A stretch of DNA of 64,000 bases from Cephalotus follicularis (GCA_001972305.1 BDDD01000171.1:466561-530560), one strand, 5' to 3'. Shown: positions 24,246 to 36,240, counted from the stretch's first letter. Numbers and translations: made by a program. Notes: a model not told the origin generated them from the sequence alone.

Positions 24246-24603
24246 ATTATTTGTTTAGTGCTAAATCAGAATTTGTGCCATGAACTTGAATATATATATA
24301 TATACATGCGGGGATTCTCACATCTAGGGGGATTGCTTTATCATATCATTTTTCTTATTTATTTATTTTGTTAGTTTACATTAGATGTTTAATTTGAATT
24401 GTTCAATTTCTCATTACCATAGTTTAATTCAAATCAATCCTCTTTTCCAAGTTATTTTTATTGTTCATTTATTTTCTTTTTTAGTACATCCTAGGTTTAT
24501 ATTTATAGCATCTCCTTTCAGCTCTTCGTGGGAACGATCCCTACTTTCACTTGCTAAATTGTTAGATTAGGGTAATTTTGATTTGGCCTAGCGACACCCA
24601 TCA

Positions 24604-25764
24604 ATCTCGGTTAGGCAAAGCTCCTTTAAGGAGATCTGGTCGGATCCCATTAGCACCTGAGAGGTATGATTTCCTCATTGATGGTACTGATGAGGTCAAC
24701 GTCTTGACGAGCCTACCAGCTATCAGGAGGCAGTGTAGAGCACTGAATCGAGGCCTGGCTAAGAGCCATGAAATATGAAATGGATTCCATGTACTCCCAC
24801 TGAGTTTGGAATTTGGTTGGGGCACCTGAAGGCATAGTGCCTATTGGCTGCAAATGGATCTTTGAAAAGAAGATGAACGCAGATGGAAAAATCAAGACAT
24901 ATAAAGCTCGATTAGTGGCGAAAGGGTATAGACAACGACATGGTGTTGACTATACTGAGACATTCTCACCTGTCGCCATGCTCAAATCCATTCGGATTTT
25001 GCTTGCGATTGCCACTCATTATGATTATGAGATATGGCAAATGGATGTCAAGACGACATTTTTAAATGGGCATCATAAAGAGGACATCTATATGTCCCAA
25101 CCTGAGGGGTTTACATCCACCAAACATCCTCGAACGGTCCATTTATGGACTAAAGCAAGCATCACATAACTAGAATCACTTTCTTAGTATTGTACATGGA
25201 TGACATCCTACTCATTGGGAATGATGTAGGGATGTTACAATCTGCGAAAGTATGGCTAGCTAAGAACTTTTCCATGAAAGATTTGGGAGAAGCCACCTAT
25301 ATACTGGGTATTAGGATCTACATGGATAGATCTAATAGGTTGCTTGGGTTTTCCCAAAGCAAGTACATCAGCAAGGTTCTTAAAAGGTTTAGCATGGAGA
25401 ATTCCAAGAGAGGGAGAATTCCAAGAGAGGCCTATTGCCAGTAGGTGAAGGAATTCATCTTTCTCGAAAGATGTCTCCATAGACATCTGAAGAGAGAGCA
25501 CGCATGAGTCGAATACCTTATGCTTCGACATTAGAGTCGATCATGTATGCCATGTTATGTACTAGGCCTGATGTCGCGCGTGCCTTGGGAATGGCAAGCC
25601 GATTTCAGTATGATCCCTATGAGAAGCACTGAGAAGTGGTCAAGGGGATACTGAAGTACCTTAGAAGGACTCAGGATATCTTCTTGATATATGGAAAGGA
25701 TAGTGAGTTAAAATTGGAGGGTTATACAGACTCTAATTTTTATAGTGATCCTGATGATCACAAA
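24604..25764 (+). pseudogene. Copia M integrase tail, reverse transcriptase and start of RNase H
   Basis: Continues M after LTR E: RLGKAPLRRSGRIP linker, then RT (GCKWIFEKKMNADG, YKARLVAKGYRQ, QMDVKTTFLNG, QPEGFTS), then a deletion of about 100 bp between YGLKQAS (near 25160) and the catalytic FLVLYMDDILLIGND (25180-25225), compared with copia N. The catalytic YMDD is intact, but the lost thumb/palm segment and stops make it dead. RNase H starts (YASTLESIMYAMLCTRPD) and is cut at SDPDDHK (25761-25764), where inverted integrase sequence of copia N begins. No 3' LTR. Confidence 0.82.
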
Positions 25765-26440
25765 GGATTCTGACTTGTGTCTCATCAGATACACATAACA
25801 ATACCTAGATAAATCATCAGTAAAGGTTATGAAGTAGATATAACCTCATCGTGCACTAACTAGCATAGGACCACATACGTCTGTATGGACTAATCCCAGT
25901 AAGTTCATAGCCCATTCTCCTTCACCAAAGAAGGGGGATTTGGTAATCTTTCCCAATAAGCAGGATTCAGATGTTGGATAGGACTCCAAGTCCTGGATAT
26001 CTAGAAGATCATCCTTAACCAACTGTGAAAGTCTAGCATCACTAAGATGACCAAGTCTACAATGCCAAGTATAAGTTTTATTTAGCTCAGTTTCTCTTGG
26101 TCTTTTCTTATTACTTTGCTCTATGAATAGGACTTTAGATTGTATAGTACTTAAGACAAACAATCCATTATCGATAATTCCATTACTGACACAAACATTG
26201 TTAGAAAATACAAAACAACTAATGTCTTGAAATTTGAGCTCCAAGCCCAAATTACATAAGTAAGAAACACTTATAATATTCCTTACAACATTTGAAACAA
26301 AATAACATGGATCAAGTCTCAATACATAACCATCATTCAAAATAACATCATAAATTCCAACAGCTTCAGCGATGATCCTAGATCCATCCCCAAGCCGCAA
26401 GTTCAAGTCTCCAGCTGCAAGCTTCTTAACTTTTCTTAGT
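25761..26440 (-). pseudogene. Copia N integrase, truncated
   Basis: Minus strand. A long frame from about 26406 covers the GAG-pre-integrase region (GDGSRIIAEAVGIYDV) and zinc finger. HCRLGH is intact but the first Cys of the CxxC pair is Ser (YPTSESCLLGK, about 25985), which should weaken zinc binding. It then reads HTDVCGP with the first catalytic Asp, a stop, FTDDLSRYCYVYLMRHK, and ends at the M junction before the second Asp and the Glu. Sister copy of M; the two are fused in opposite orientations. Confidence 0.82.
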
Positions 26441-26442
26441 CC

Positions 26443-27382
26443 CTACAATAAATTGCAAAGGTTAGTTCCACATCCAGTATCCAATACCCATAAAGAACTA
26501 CTATTCAAAGTTAGATTAAGTTCAATAATGAACATACCTAACGTACTCGCACCATGCGCAGTATCGGAAGAGACTCCAGCACCAGCAACTCGACAATCCT
26601 TCTTCCAGTGTCCAACCTTCCACATTGAAAACATGCACCCTCAGCCGCCAACTGCTTCATACAATTTTTGGCAACGCTTCCACTAGCTCCAACCTTTCCC
26701 TTCTTCTTCTTATTCTTCTTCTTACCTTTGCCTTTTGAGTTGACAGGCCCGAGCACGCTCTTCCCTTTAAAGGAAGACGAGACAATGCCCTTTCCTTGGG
26801 TAGACCACGAAGAAGGAAGAAGCAAGGAGTGGGTCTTTGACTTCCAAGAGTCAAAATTGGCCTCAGCCATCCTCAACATAGCAATTAACTCATGAAAAGT
26901 TACTTCTATCTTGTTCATGTGAAAATTCACTAAGAACTTTGAGAACGACTTAGGAAGGGACGTAAGAATAAGATCCACATAGAGGTCATGGTCCATGAAA
27001 AACCCTAATTGAGCCAGCTGCTCAATCATGTCTATCATCCTCAATCCATGATCATGGACTGAAGCTCCCTCTAGCATCTATGCCTTGAAGAGTTTGGGTG
27101 AGAGATTGAACCTCTGAGTCATAGACTTAGCCCCATACATCTCCTGAAGATGGAGTAGTATAATAGATAAGGTATCCATCTTCTCCTGTTGACGCTGCAG
27201 CTCCAATGTCATTCCCATAAGGGCAAGACATCGAGCTTTCTCGTCATCTACTACCCACTTTGGTAGACGCTCTTACTCCTCTGGCGTAGGATCTGCACCC
27301 AATGCAGGAGCCCCCCCTAATCAACACATAAGCCACCTTATTGGCTGTCAGGACAATCTTGAGGTTGCGATACCAATCGTAA
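26443..27382 (-). pseudogene. Copia N gag and protease (main part)
   Basis: Minus strand, continuing from the short N-terminal piece at 28473-28435 after solo LTR B2. It reads DWYRNLKIVLTANKVAYVL (27377-27320), the UBN2 gag core (27077-26850), the Lys-rich GKGKKKNKKKKGKVG, then the knuckle CFQCG with a frameshift to GHWKKDC (about 26630-26600). The protease site WVLDTGCGTN (about 26480) is intact, unlike copy M. A stop near 27078 and others break it. Confidence 0.82.
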
Positions 27383-28434
27383 TGTAATAACCGAAAATTC
27401 AATTAATGTATATTGATCCAATTTTGAAATAAAATATACATTTCAATTGAGTTATTTATTTAATTATATTAATTTCTATGATTTGTAAAGGTTTGGGGTG
27501 AATTGATATGCAATTGATGATGTATTAAAAAAATTAGAAACCCTAATTTAGGCCAGACAGCCGACTGTCACAGGGCAATAGCCGACTGTCTGCCACATGA
27601 GGAAGGCAGTCGACTGCCCACTGATTCCAGTCGACTGGTTTTGACAGGACAGATTTTCTGGCATGTGCTTAGACATGATGGACAGGTGGGAATGGCACTT
27701 ATGTCTCACCACCTGCCAGAACATGCAAAAAGGGGAATGTTTGCATGTTCTCTGCAGATCTAACAACCCATAATTGATAATTAATGAGAAAGTGGAGTGA
27801 GTGAGGCATGTGTTGGAGTAAAGAAAGAAAGAAAATGTGAGTGCATGGGAGTAGGTGACAAAAATGACGAATTGAGAGTTATATCTGCTGATGAAATGGT
27901 TAATGAAGTGTTAGAAACACAGAGAGAAGTGAGGGATTGCTAAGGATTATTGAGGGCTTGCATTGGAGGTGTTAGAAAGCTCAAAAAGAGGATATAAATT
28001 GTCATACATATTGCATTCATATATTCTTTATCATACATTATCATTCTACTTAGCCAAGTGAGGACAACGGCTAACCCCTACAATTTCAGATTAAGCAAGG
28101 ACACTCGGGAGATTGCCGCTGAACTCGGATAGCTTCTTACTCTTGTTGAGGTTGTTATTTCAATTATTTGATGTATCGTATCGTATTGAATGGTTCATAC
28201 CCTGTTATGATGTGTTTTTCCTTTATGTAAGGATAACTCTTGTTTTACCCGCGCGTGGTATGGGATGCGTGCGGACGATTAAGTTTATATTCCGGCTTAT
28301 CGAATGCTTCTGCAAATTTTTGATTATGATTATTAATTGAAATGCTGGAATTATTTTATGCTTATTTCTGATATCACCACATATGCTGGTCCATTGTACG
28401 TGAATGGAAATACAGGGTGTGACACGTAATAATT
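27383..28434 (+). mobile_element. Solo gypsy LTR B2 inserted in copia gag
   Basis: TGTAATAACCG...GGGTGTGACA, 1052 bp, with perfect 5-bp duplications CGTAA (27378-27382, 28435-28439). Its first 610 bp match LTR B (4063-3455, opposite strand), including the CAGTCGACTG array. The remaining 430 bp resemble the 3' part of LTR A (CTACTTAGCC near 28045, GTATGGGATGCGTG near 28257) rather than the rest of B. It is therefore a shortened or mosaic LTR. No coding capacity. Confidence 0.92.
27555..27642. repeat. CAGTCGACTG array in solo LTR B2
   Basis: Four units: CAGCCGACTG, TAGCCGACTG, CAGTCGACTG, CAGTCGACTG, positionally equivalent to 3806-3892. Confidence 0.9.
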
Positions 28435-28473
28435 ATGGCCCTCTAACTTGTTTGTCTCTAGAATGCGGGACAT
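28435..28473 (-). pseudogene. Copia N gag N-terminus (start codon piece)
   Basis: Minus strand ATG at 28473-28471. The 13 codons up to 28435 encode MSRILETNKLEGH and run into NYYDWYRN across the B2 insertion. This matches the usual copia gag opening (LxxxNYxDWxRNL). The split codon and CGTAA duplication confirm that B2 landed inside gag. Confidence 0.85.
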
Positions 28474-29744
28474 TGAAGATAGAAAAGACATTTTCTAGCA
28501 ATCTAGATAAGGAAACATAAAGATGAGTTAGCCTTTTTTCCAATTTTAATATATGACAACCATAACACTTGGTCTTTAGTACTTATGGTTCCTCCCACTA
28601 TTGTAATCGTATCTCATACCCATATGGAACTTGAGAAGTCCAACTTTCTAGTGGGGATTGGAATCCATCGCAATCATATTATGGCCTCAGCTAGGACATG
28701 ATAAACCATAATATATCCAATGGGTAGGTTGTCTTGCCAATTTGCATCCAATACAAGATCCAATCATAGAATTCGGCCTTAGATTCAATATGGCCTCAGC
28801 TAGGGCATGACAAACCATTAGAATCATGACAGGTCAAACACCCACAATTTTCATTGGAATGCACTAGTTTTAACACCCACACGTAGGCGTGTCCAAGTGC
28901 TAAAACGTAGTCACCCTTTGCGGTTCCCAACACACCAACGTCAGCTAGGGCATGACAAACTAACAACCCAGGTACACCACTCAACAAAAATTATGGAAGG
29001 CCATGGGGAACCACTCCATGGGTTCCTATGTTAGACTTATTATTTAATTGAGGGAATTTACGGTCTCAAATTTTAATTACCAAGCCTTTAATTAATTCAT
29101 TGGTTTCATTACCCAATATCAATTAATTACGGCTTTGCATGCATGACGTGTATATGGACTATCCATCTTATGCACCTTGGTCTTATTTCTAAAATAAATC
29201 AATGGAATGGTAAGGACTTCACTATAAGTAATGACTTGAGCCCAAAGTCACTACTCGATCTACATAGGTGCTATGATTAAATTTATCTTTTACATTCAGA
29301 ACCATGCATTCATGGCCTTCAAAAGTCTTGTACTTCTTTTATCCTCTCCTCTATCTCTCCTTGCAAGGTCTTCATATACAAAGAGAACTTTACATTTCAA
29401 AAAAAAATTACATACAAAAAATCGAGGAAAAAATTACATAATAGGAAAAATAAAACGGTCCACGCAGACACCTTATTACAAACCATTGAATAAGAGATAA
29501 ATTAAATCACCCACAAAAGAAAACCAAAGCTAGGTCTTGTCCTTATAGGCCATCCATTGTGCATAAGAGTTTTAAAGCATATCTAATATAACTTCAAAAC
29601 AATACACAGATGTCTCACATAATAATCAATTAGAAAATTTAATATCATAGGTTGTTTATAGGTCAAACTCCACCTAAATCAAGTAATGATTAATATCCTA
29701 CAAGTGCCTTAATGAAAAATTCCAAATTTTTAACAATAGTGTAA

Positions 29745-30045
29745 TTTTATGCCTAAGCGTCTACACCTTAAGATAAAGCATCGACGCTTAATGCCAAAAA
29801 CGTCGACAGTTTAAAAACAAAAGCCCAGCATGCGTCGACGCTTATTGCCTAAGCGTTGACAGTTTAAAAACAAACGCTTAGAAAACGTCGACGCTTACTG
29901 CCTAAGCGTCGACAGTTTGCAACAAACCGTCAACGCTCAAGACATTAAACAGCGCTTAACTTAATCACTTATACAAGCGTCAAAGCCTTAACCACAAAGC
30001 GTCGACGCTCAAAAAATAAGCGTTGATGCTTATCAGTACTACAGT
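29745..30045. repeat. GCGTCGACGC array in copia N leader
   Basis: About eleven units; many alternate between the full palindrome GCGTCGACGCTTA and AAGCGTCGACAGTTT, with a shared spacer word TGCCTAAGCG. This array is in transcribed leader, not in the LTR. Confidence 0.88.
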
Positions 30046-30276
30046 AACGCACCATGCAACAAACTACAGTTTTTCAAGAATTGGACTTAGAGATCACTAG
30101 TATTTGCACTCAGCAAACATTTAGCAAGCTCAAATTTTACTATGCATGTTCCAAACATAAGTCCAAATAATGATGTAATATAATCTCCAAGACAATATCA
30201 CAAAAGAAATCCAATTTCATTCAAAATTACACCAAGGCACTCAAGGATGTGTTCAACCATACAAACACACAGCAAG

Positions 30277-33200
30277 TGTGACAACCCGTGTCACTTTTAC
30301 ATGATTGACGTACAAAAATTTCGTGAGCGCATATTATTATAGTTATTATTATTATTATTATCTTTTAAAAAAAGGAAGTCTGAAGTGCCGGGCGTTTTCT
30401 AGAAAACGCCAGGCACTTCAAAGATCAAATAAAAAGGACCAGGCACGGGCGCTTAGCGATCGTGCCATTGATGAAATAAAAGAGGCATAGAATGAGAGGG
30501 CGAGGTGCACTGGAGAAGACGATGTCGAGCGAAGTGCTGGTGACTGGGAAGAGACAGGGACGACTATTTCCATTGCAAGGTACCTTCCTCTCCTCCCTCT
30601 TTTATTTTTTTTCTTCTTTCTCCTTCTTCTCTGTCGCCACTGTTGCCCGACATTTTTGTGCCAAGTGAGAAGGAAAATTGGTGGGTTTTGAAAGCTGATT
30701 AATCTCAGGCAAGTGGGTTTGGTGCAGTGGAATCTCGGTGGCGCAAGGAGGAGCCGTTGCCGTGTCAGTGGCGCAATGGCCGCTTCCCACGCTTTTGGTC
30801 GACAGAGAAAAGAGAAAGGGAGAGAGTTCGACACTTTCATTTCGCGGGTTCGTCTCCTAGAATGGAAGAAGACAGTGAGAGAGCGGAAAAATGAGAGAGC
30901 GTTGTGGCAGAGAAGGCGAGCACGGCTACAACGATGGTAATTTCTCTTCCCTCCTCTCTCTGTCATTTTACTTCTCCTTAAATACCGAAGCTTAGGGCTT
31001 CCATTTGGTGACACCCATTTTTGCCGCCGTGATTGTTGTAGGAGAGAAGCTCGGCTTCATGCAGTTGGAGCTTGGACGAACTGGCAATCGACGATTCGGT
31101 AGTGGAGTGGAAACAGGGAGTTCGGTAGTATAGAGAAGTAAAGTTGGCGCAAGAGGAAATTGTTGCTGGGCTTAGTGGAGCCAGCAATTCGGTTTGACAG
31201 AGAAGAAGAATAAGAGTTGGCAGCGCAATCTCCATTGTTGTAAGCTGTCAATTTTAGTGAGGTAGGATTATACTACTTGCTTTGTATTATGCATTTTGAA
31301 ATGATTATATGGACTGTCTGAAATGGGTTTTATGGAGATGCATATGGAGATGATTGTTATTGTTATTGATAATTAATATATGTGTATGAGTAAAAACTGT
31401 TTCTTTTTAGGGATTACAAATGATTTTATGGATTTTGGATATAATTCCACTCTTTTGTGAACTGTTGAATTGAGTTTATTGGTTGATCTCAACTATAGCC
31501 GCCATGTTGCCGAAGTGGCGTTTTTGTCACTTTTCGAACCTACAATTGTTCGATTGACTTGAAATTTTATTGGTAGACTTTAGAATATGTTTAAATACTA
31601 CCAGTAAAGTTTCGTGCCCAACAGACTTAATTTTGACCAAAAAGTCTCGTTTTTGCAGTTTTTTCGGAAAAATAGTTCAAACCTTAGTTTTTCAAAGTAG
31701 CTCATAGCTCCATTCATCGGTTTCACTTTATTTTTCAGTGGAAGACTCTTGGGTAGGAATAAACACCTTTCCCAAAGTTTCAACTCCATTGGACCTTTAA
31801 AAATGGTAAAAAAGGTGTTAATTTTGCTTTTGCGGAAAGGTCATTTAACAATGACTTTACAAAGGAGACTAGAGTTTAGATTTTCGGTTTCATTGGATTT
31901 TTGAATGATAGACTACTAGGATATTTTAATTAAGATTTGGAAAGTTTCACTTCGATATGACATGATTAATGCATAAAGTAGCTCATACATATATTCATGC
32001 AGAGTTAAGAATTTGATCGATGATAGTGGAGTTTCTAATCCATGATATGGAATTCGATAGCGGAACTAGTTCTCAGCATCCGGTGAGACGCGGATCCGGT
32101 AGCTGATTCAGAGCATAGAGGGACTAGTTCGCGGGGGTTATTAGCATTGATACAGTGAGTGGGACATTCCCTTCCTTTATTTTTATTGTCTTTGAAACTC
32201 TTGTTTCTATATGTGCCCTTTGTTTGTTATTGATGATCTGATCGGGATTTGAATCTCACATGTCTTATGTTGAGTTTGTTATTGATTGTTATGTGATAGA
32301 CTCTGGGTGACTTGGTCACCTTCTTGTTTTTCTTTATGTATCATTGTTACCATGTTTTTGTACTCTGATGCTGGGTACTATGTGGTCTGTGACATGTAAT
32401 AATGGTCTAGGGTGAGGTGTACGTTTGACGCTCAACTCTCCTTAGCATTCCCATTGGTCTATGATGGGGTGTTATGTGGGAACTGCCCCTGGGTTCCATA
32501 CCTGGATCTGCGGCATACTATTGTCTATGATGGTATGCTGAGTGTGAGTGCAGAAAAGCTGCTCCGTCACTCACTTGAAAGACCATATTACTAGTCTGAT
32601 ATTTTTCCCGTGTGACTACAACCTGTGTGGCTGGATGACATTGATATGCTTACATGTGCACCCATCATGAGAGGTGGGGTACATGCCGCTTACACGCATG
32701 CCCTTGATGGTTGTGGGGTGCGTGCCGCTTACCATAGACACTCTGCACCGGTGTATGATGGATGATGTACACATCCTATATGTGTATTATTGTTGCAGCC
32801 AGATTCAGTATTGCCATTAAATATGGCCATATGGGAATTGACGGATATATGGGATATATGGATTTGACGGTGATATGATATGATGACAGATGTACCAGCA
32901 TCCTCGGATGTTATGATTTTCTTTATGGGCTCATACCTTGATTTATTGTTCATGATCACGTTTTTGAGTCTTGATATTCATGTATACTGATCTTATTGTG
33001 ATTCTATTATACTCGTGTAGTACCAGTTTAAGTTTTGAGGTTTGTTCAGTACACTTTCATTTTTGAGTTATGAGTTTCTTTTTATTTGAGTCTTGTTGAT
33101 ATTCTTTAATTCACTTTATTTATTGATCTTTGCTATATTGTTTTCATTCAGCACATCCGATTCTTCATGGATGTAACAGGGAATGACTTGTCCCAACTCA

Positions 33201-33809
33201 CTTAGTCATTTGGACTAACCCCCTCACAGTCTTTCTTTTCAGATTATGCGAGCAGTTGCTAAGTCAGATTCAGTAAGGGATGGACTATGAGAGCAGGGCA
33301 TGCTACCAGTGTTTCAACACATAGCCAGGGTTTTATCACATGCATAACATTTCTTCATCAACATTTAAATTACGCATTTACTTATATTTCTAAATAATGT
33401 TTTCTTTTATGGTTTTGTTTTTAAAGAGCCGAGCTCTATTTATTTGCTTTTCATACTTTGATAATGGGGTTGAGGCGGAGCCCAACCCATGGTTGTTTAG
33501 TGCTTTAAATCGTGGTTTGTTGAGGGCTGAGCCCAATTATACTTGTTGATTCCTCCTTTGAGAGTGTGTTTTATAAACTGTATTTTTCTTTACAGGGGGC
33601 ATAGTCCGATAAACGGATACTACATGCTCGATTTTCGTAAAATTTCAAGTGTTAGAAAAATTTTCAAGTTTTTGGAAAAAGTTGAACTTTATGTTATTTT
33701 TATGGTTTTAAGAAGTTTTCAAACAGGTTTTAAGATATCACGTGGAGGTTTCTGGAAGGAGTCTTGTCACGTGATTGTCACATTTGTCTCGGTTGGGACG
33801 GGTGTGATA
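30277..33809 (+). mobile_element. Solo gypsy LTR H with 5-bp target-site duplication
   Basis: TGTGACAACCCGTG...GGGACGGGTGTGATA, 3533 bp, flanked by perfect GCAAG duplications (30272-30276, 33810-33814). The terminal CA has become TA. Homologous to LTR J over several blocks. It contains a 40-bp palindrome near its start and an ATT microsatellite (30333-30362). I see no GTCGAC array. A 198-codon minus-strand ORF near 30418-31014 is GA-tract translation without recognisable motifs, and I do not count it as a gene. Confidence 0.92.
30381..30420. repeat. 40-bp near-perfect palindrome in LTR H
   Basis: Arms TGAAGTGCCGGGCGTTTTCT and AGAAAACGCCAGGCACTTCA are reverse complements except at one position, with no loop. 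It lies about 105 bp from the LTR start, hence in U3. Confidence 0.95.
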
Positions 33810-33877
33810 GCAAGTAATTAAACTTTCAATCAGTCATTAACCTAGGCATCGAAATTCAACTATGTATGATGTGGTTG

Positions 33878-33889
33878 GCTCTGATACCA
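33878..33889 (-). other. Primer-binding site of copia N (initiator Met-tRNA)
   Basis: Minus strand TGGTATCAGAGC, a perfect 12-mer complement to plant initiator tRNA-Met, 1 nt from the LTR edge at 33891. Confidence 0.93.
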
Positions 33890-34700
33890 CTATTGGGTTT
33901 AGTAGAACATTCTCGGAGCTGAATTCGGACCAACGGGTGTTAGAAGTCCAAACAAAACTTTTTCTCACAAATATGTAGTGAAAGAATAAACTTCTAACAT
34001 TAACATACAGGTCCAATTCAGCAAGAACAAGTCACAAGGATTACCACAACATAAGCATAATTGAATTGGTATCACTCATACATGCAAAAGTGATACACTA
34101 CATGACAACAAGAGAGAGACAAGGAGTTCATACCGTATGGTGATGGCTCCTTCGTTCTTTGCCGCTACTAACTTGAGAAGATTCCCTTCAAAACTCTGAG
34201 TTCCTCCAAGTCACCAAGCTTCAAAAATGCCAGCAGCTACTGTCCTACAAAACAATCTCAGTTCTTGTTCTCTCTCTCACACACAATGCTTACAAAGAGA
34301 AGATTGGGATTGACAAGTGTTGTCAATAGCAATCCACCCTTGGTTAGCTTCAAATTTGGTGAACTAATCAGTAAGGGATTAGACAGTGTGTAGTTCATTT
34401 TTTTGACGTGCGCAGAAAAAATCCCATACCCCCTCTCACCAGGTTCTCAACCCGTTTTTATGCCAGCCCTGTTTCTCTCTCTTTCTTCTGTTCCCACTAA
34501 CTCACCCTTGCACACATATTGGATCATGGTGCTACCTCTAAGGAAGCATGTATCCATGATACCAATATGCTTGGTAATACCCCATTTCTATCCCTATGTG
34601 TTTATCATTATATGTTGTGTTTATGTCTCCTGTTATATGCTATGTTATTTGGACCGTTAGATTTTATTTTGAAAAATTCATTGTTTTTTAATTATGGGTG

Positions 34701-34860
34701 TTAAGCATCAACGCCTTCGGTATAAGCATCGACGCTTTGGCGTTGAGATTTCATAGTTCTTTCGAGATGAAACACGTCGATGCCTATGCAATTGACATCG
34801 ACGCTTTTTGCTTTTAAAGGTGTAAGCGTCGACGCTTTTCCTTTACCGTGGACGCTTAAG
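34701..34860. repeat. GCGTCGACGC array 1 in LTR G
   Basis: Six to seven units (AAGCATCAACGCC, AAGCATCGACGCTT, CACGTCGATGCC, GACATCGACGC, AAGCGTCGACGCTT, ACCGTGGACGCTT) spaced 20-35 bp. Confidence 0.88.
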
Positions 34861-35434
34861 TCGGCTTTCCATTTTTGTTTTGGACGGTGGGTCAAACTTG
34901 GAAAGAATATTTTTGCCATAAAACCGGTTTCTGTCTTTCCTTCTTTGATTAACACATTTTCTGCTTATAAGGAAAGTGTTAATTCATTAGATTTTGTCAT
35001 TTACAACACAAGTTTTGCATTAACAATTATATCTCTTTAAAACCACTGTTACCTGCATTATTTTTAACCACTGAAAATAGCCATTCTCTCCTTCATTCTT
35101 CATTGTTTTTGGCATCATTTGAAGGTACTTTCTTAACGAAAGTTATAGTTTTTATTATGTAGTTTTACTATCAATCATTAGTTTAAACTAAAACATGTTA
35201 GGAATTATCTTTGATCAGGATTTTAGAACCTAGTTTTGAAAGAAAATTACTGTTGTTATTTTTCCAATATGTTTATCCATGTACTTATATGTTTAATTCG
35301 TTATACTGATATTTGAAGCAAGGAAACCATGTTATAAAACTTGTACATACTACTGTTCCATGATTTATGTAAATAAAATTGGATTATAGTCATTATCTCA
35401 GCTGATTTCTGTAACTGTTTTTCATGTTTTTGAC

Positions 35435-35712
35435 GTAAAGCGTCGACGCCTATATGTGTAAAACCTGTTTTTAAACGCCATGCTTGTGTCTAAGCGTCGA
35501 TTATTTTGGTTAATCCGTCGACGCTTATGACTTAAACGTTAACACTTTTATTTAAATGTTGACGCTTATGTCTTGGATTGCCATATTGTTCTTCAACGCT
35601 TTGTTCAGTAATTGGGCCTTTGCTGTGTTGAAACCGTCGACCCCTTTTGTTAAGCGCCAACGCTTTTGACACGCACGTCGATGCTTTTTTTGACATACAC
35701 GTCCACACTTTG
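35435..35712. repeat. GCGTCGACGC array 2 in LTR G
   Basis: About ten units, from AAGCGTCGACGCC at 35439 to CACGTCCACACTTTG at 35700, many decayed (AACGTTAACAC, AATGTTGACGC, AAGCGCCAACGC). This is a second separate array in the same LTR, 570 bp downstream of the first. Confidence 0.85.
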
Positions 35713-36054
35713 TTCTGGCAGTTTGATAATTTCATTGTGGTAATGTTTGGATTAATCTGATTAGGGTATAACATCTGTGGTTGAGCTTAGAGTGTTACAA
35801 GTGTGCTTTTGTTTCATATTCAGAATTTATTTAGTTTTTGAATGGCTAAGGTACGGATATTTCTCATTCTTGGCTATTCTCTGATTTTATTGAAATGGAT
35901 TCAATATTGCTTTTGGTATGGACTCTTCGTTATTTGATACTCCTTTGGTTCGTGAATACGTATTGATTTTTCGTTATCGGATATTTATTTCGGTTTTATA
36001 AAGTATGTTTTATTACTTTGAGAATAAAGTTTAATATTACTGATTTTATAATTA

Positions 36055-36240
36055 GAGCACGACTTTCACTATCGAAACTATGTTGAGTATGACTTTCACT
36101 TTCAAAGGTATGCTGATTTTGATAAAACGAACATGACTTTCACTATCGAAGTTTGGTAAACGTGTATGACTTTCACTTTAGGAAGTATGCTGATTTGATT
36201 TAGTCGGACATGACTTTCACTTTTAGAAGTATGTTGATTT
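36055..36240. repeat. GACTTTCACT minisatellite in LTR G
   Basis: The word GACTTTCACT occurs at about 36061, 36091, 36135, 36168 and 36212, intervals 30, 44, 33, 44. This is a higher-order unit of about 74-77 bp repeated about 2.5 times. Confidence 0.88.

Larger units (their letters stand above)
22971..24603 (+). mobile_element. Solo Athila-type LTR E inside copia integrase
   Basis: Flanked by perfect 5-bp duplications ATCTC (22966-22970 and 24604-24608). The first bases read CAATAAGCAT where the related Athila C LTR has TGTTTAGCAT, so the usual TG start appears mutated to CA; the end is CCCATCA. Internal resemblance to LTR C is clear (TGCTTGGAATAG near 23022, TTGATTTTCAGGTA near 23055). Near the 3' end it has TCGTGGGAACGATCCC, common in Athila/Tat LTRs. 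1633 bp. It lacks GTCGAC arrays but has a CATGCG-word block and a 103-bp duplication. Confidence 0.88.
28474..33877 (-). mobile_element. Copia N untranslated leader, interrupted by solo LTR H
   Basis: The stretch between the primer-binding site (33878) and the gag ATG (28473) is about 1.87 kb once solo LTR H and one duplication are removed. It has no convincing ORF. Homology to 12840-14330 in copia K shows that this is an element leader and not host sequence. Its distal part (29745-30045) carries a dense GTCGAC array. Confidence 0.7.

Noticed and set aside
27368-27377. A second primer-binding-site-like GCGATACCAA next to solo LTR B2
   Set aside because: It is the reverse complement of codons for DWYRN in copia gag; the true site is at 33878-33889.
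30418-31014. 198-codon minus-strand ORF in LTR H
   Set aside because: Translation of GA/CT-rich LTR sequence lying wholly inside a solo LTR; no recognisable motif.
33878-33889. tRNA gene
   Set aside because: Only a 12-base tRNA complement is present, at an LTR edge, with no cloverleaf; it is a primer-binding site.
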